Shown here: positions 62,410-64,000 of the stretch, piece after piece
How positions within the stretch are numbered: the first letter of the stretch is position 1
How the letters are laid out: each line of letters begins with the position of its first letter
Assembly: GCF_900094575.1 (NCBI RefSeq)
Contig: NZ_FMAE01000001.1
Coordinates: forward strand, 744,001 to 808,000
Reading direction: 5' to 3'
Origin: Bradyrhizobium yuanmingense
GTDB lineage: Bacteria > Pseudomonadota > Alphaproteobacteria > Rhizobiales > Xanthobacteraceae
Length of the DNA stretch: 64,000 bases
Notes under the pieces: generated by a model
What the model was told of the DNA's origin: nothing
What the model saw: only the letters and a program-made list of their open reading frames with translations
Databases searched by the model: none
Position numbers and translations under genes: made by a program

Positions 62410-62937
62410 TTACTCCGTGTACTTGAACTGCGGCATGTTCTTCAGCTCGTCCTTGCTGGCATTGAACACGGCGTGGTCCGGGTACCATTTCGACGCGGAC
62501 GACGTCGATGCGGTCGCGGCGGGCCTGTCGGTACCGGTCGCAGCGCCGGTCGTCGTGCCGGCGGGCCGGGCGCCGGTGTTCGCGCCGGTACCGGTATAGG
62601 CGACGGGCTCGTTGACGAACTTCAGCTTCTCATAGGGCACGGCGACCAGATGCTCGCCCATGCCGAGGAAGCCGCCGACTCCGATCACGGCGATCTTGAT
62701 GTCACCGTTCTTGTCCATCAGCAGGTCGTTGATCGTGCCGATGTTCTCGTTGGCCTCGTTGTAGACCTTCAGGCCGTCCATCTTCGAGGTGCGCCACTGG
62801 CCGGAAGCCGTCGTGGTCGTTGCGGTGGCCGCAGGGGCCGCCTTGTCGGTGGTGGCGGCGGGCGGCGTTTGCGCGATTGCGACGGTCGCAAGTAGCGCGG
62901 TACCGGCGAGGCCGGTGACGATCGATTTCATCAACAT
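62410..62937 (-). CDS. Exported PRC-barrel domain protein
   Basis: A 175-residue exported protein. A signal peptide (to about residue 23, ending AIAQT) and an Ala/Thr-rich linker precede a PRC-barrel domain (about 48-115; GLKVYNEANENIGTINDLLM, VIGVGGFLGMGEHLVAVPYE). A Thr/Ala/Gly-rich part and a short C-terminus (WYPDHAVFNASKDELKNMPQ) follow. These small envelope proteins are common in Bradyrhizobium; the role is unknown. The ATG at 62937 has GGAGAGG about 8 bases upstream. Confidence 0.88.
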   Translation of the reverse strand: MLMKSIVTGLAGTALLATVAIAQTPPAATTDKAAPAATATTTTASGQWRTSKMDGLKVYNEANENIGTINDLLMDKNGDIKIAVIGVGGFLGMGEHLVAVPYEKLKFVNEPVAYTGTGANTGARPAGTTTGAATGTDRPAATASTSSASKWYPDHAVFNASKDELKNMPQFKYTE

Positions 62938-63148
62938 TGTTGTCCTCTCCTTCACAGAAAACTCGTGCGGAGAAAACCGCTCTGATCGGGCGCAGTTCCG
63001 TGCGTGCCGCAATTTCGTCGCGCCATGCGCGAACTGTTCCTGCGTCACTCAGGAACATTTTGCGGTGCACGGTTCCCCGCCGAGGATCATGCGCATTAGG
63101 GCAAGGCAGGACCGCGGCGAAGACCGCGCCGACCCGGCGTCGCCGAGG

Positions 63149-63679
63149 TCAGCTCTTGTAGTCGATCAGGAGCGCGGCGAAGCTCGAATTGCCGGTTGAG
63201 CTGCCATTGGCACCGTAGGAGGATGCCGACGATTGCGATTGCTGCAGCGCCTGGAGGAATTGCTGGAGGATCTCGGCGGTGGTCTGGTCCGTCGAGCTGC
63301 TGCTCGTCGAATCCGTCGTCGTCAAATCCGAAGAGCCGTCGTCCGGCCGCGGACCGCCTGGTCCACCCGTGAAGGCGGACTGAAACACGCTTTTCAGCTC
63401 CTCGGCCTGTTCGGAGGTCAGCGTCCCGTTCGACACTTCGCTCGAGATGAGGTCCTCGATCTTCGACTGCATCTCGTCCTTGGAGGGAGGCGCGCCGCTC
63501 GACTGGCCGCTCGATCGGCTCTGCTGGAGCGCCGTGTCGATATCCGTCAGCGCCGTCGAGAGCGCGGACTGGTCCGACGACGAGATCGTGCCGGCGGAGA
63601 CTTGCGACTGCAATTCCTGCTGAAGCCGTTGCAGTGGCGATTGATAGCTGCCGGCGGAGGCCGCCGAGATCGAGGTCAT
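63149..63679 (-). CDS. Low-complexity Ser/Gln-rich protein with internal duplication
   Basis: A 176-residue protein without signal or membrane segment. Two similar units are seen: SQVSAGTISSSDQSALSTAL (about 25-44) and SSEVSNGTLTSEQAEELKSV (about 76-95), each followed by a helix ending near TALQQ or QSAF. The pattern G-T-[I/L]-[S/T]-S-x-[D/Q] resembles an EF-hand-like or helical hairpin repeat but lacks a clear calcium loop. The tail is rich in Ser, Thr and Gln. I do not recognise the family. Start ATG 63679; the frame opens at 63718. Confidence 0.7.
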   Translation of the reverse strand: MTSISAASAGSYQSPLQRLQQELQSQVSAGTISSSDQSALSTALTDIDTALQQSRSSGQSSGAPPSKDEMQSKIEDLISSEVSNGTLTSEQAEELKSVFQSAFTGGPGGPRPDDGSSDLTTTDSTSSSSTDQTTAEILQQFLQALQQSQSSASSYGANGSSTGNSSFAALLIDYKS

Positions 63680-63858
63680 GATGGCTCCCTTGGTTTTGCG
63701 GGTTTCGCCGCGGACCACGCCACGGTATGGTTAACGGCCTTAACGAGAGCTTGCCGCTCGGCGGTGGGGCGATTGCCGTCCGTTGCTGACCGCCCGGTAG
63801 AAACAATTCGAAACAAAAATCTTCGCCTTTTGGCCGGAATTTTGGACAAACAAGGTCC

Positions 63859-64000
63859 ATGGCCATTCCCAATCCCAACATCCTGGTCGTCGAGGACGAC
63901 CGCGAAGCCCGGACGCTGATTGCGAAATATCTGCGCAACAACGCCTGCAACGTCACCGCCGTCGCCGACGGCCGCGAGATGTCGCGCGCTATGGCCGACC
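63859..64000 (+). CDS. Response regulator (partial, continues beyond window)
   Basis: The first 47 residues match the receiver domain of an OmpR-type response regulator: NILVVEDDREARTLIAKYL has the acidic pair for Mg2+ binding. The phosphorylated aspartate and output domain would lie outside the window. Start ATG 63859 with AAGG 7-8 bases upstream. The leader at 63720-63760 contains TTAA twice, 5 bases apart. Confidence 0.85.
   Translation, partial: MAIPNPNILVVEDDREARTLIAKYLRNNACNVTAVADGREMSRAMAD

Noticed and set aside
63725..63750. TTAA pair before the response regulator gene as a CtrA site
   Set aside because: The two TTAA are 5 bases apart, not 7, so the spacing is wrong for a CtrA dimer.

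Overview
The window looks like chromosomal DNA of a Bradyrhizobium-type alphaproteobacterium (Hyphomicrobiales). The reasons are high GC, a complete division and cell wall (dcw) cluster whose FtsZ has a long linker as in this order, many family-specific palindromic intergenic repeats, a phospholipid N-methyltransferase-like gene, and an ECF42-type sigma factor paired with a DGPF protein. No rRNA, tRNA, prophage, insertion sequence or CRISPR array was seen. One RNA gene, RNase P RNA, is present.

Region 1 (1-23014, nearly all minus strand) is the dcw cluster. In transcription order it reads rsmH, ftsL, ftsI, murE, murF, mraY, murD, a small unknown gene, ftsW, murG, murC, murB, ddl, ftsQ, ftsA, ftsZ, then lpxC, bamD and recN (cut by the window edge). 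It makes the lipid II precursor and the divisome, with outer membrane assembly genes at its end. Palindromic repeats sit in three of its junctions and a lower-GC, lipocalin-like small gene sits between murD and ftsW.

Region 2 (23.3-40.5 kb) is mixed. It holds an AmpD-like amidase divergent from rsmH, an ECF42 sigma factor with its DGPF partner, rnpB, an alpha/beta hydrolase, a DUF983 protein divergent from a MocR-type regulator with visible direct repeats, a TauE-like permease, a MATE exporter and an ABC exporter. It continues with an EmrAB-type efflux pair divergent from a TetR regulator that has a perfect palindromic operator, then a degenerate histidine phosphatase and an extensin-like lipoprotein.

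Region 3 (40.5-50.5 kb) has two divergent DUF2147 paralogues and a FecR-domain protein, bounded by two copies of one repeat. A membrane lipid neighbourhood follows: Nudix hydrolase, phosphatidylserine decarboxylase, class III aminotransferase, a possible Mpo1-like membrane protein, a phospholipid methyltransferase-like enzyme and a GT4 glycosyltransferase.

Region 4 (50.7-64 kb) holds an L,D-transpeptidase, cytochrome c, a nonsense-mutated GIY-YIG nuclease gene bracketed by REPIN-like repeats, a DUF899 protein, a regulator with two DNA-binding regions, a beta-propeller protein, and a DUF4403 protein. It ends with a polyamine-type ABC operon whose last permease carries a one-base frameshift, a PRC-barrel protein, a low-complexity protein with an internal duplication, and the start of a response regulator. 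The least explained signals are the GIY-YIG/REPIN arrangement, the lipid locus and several very small genes.
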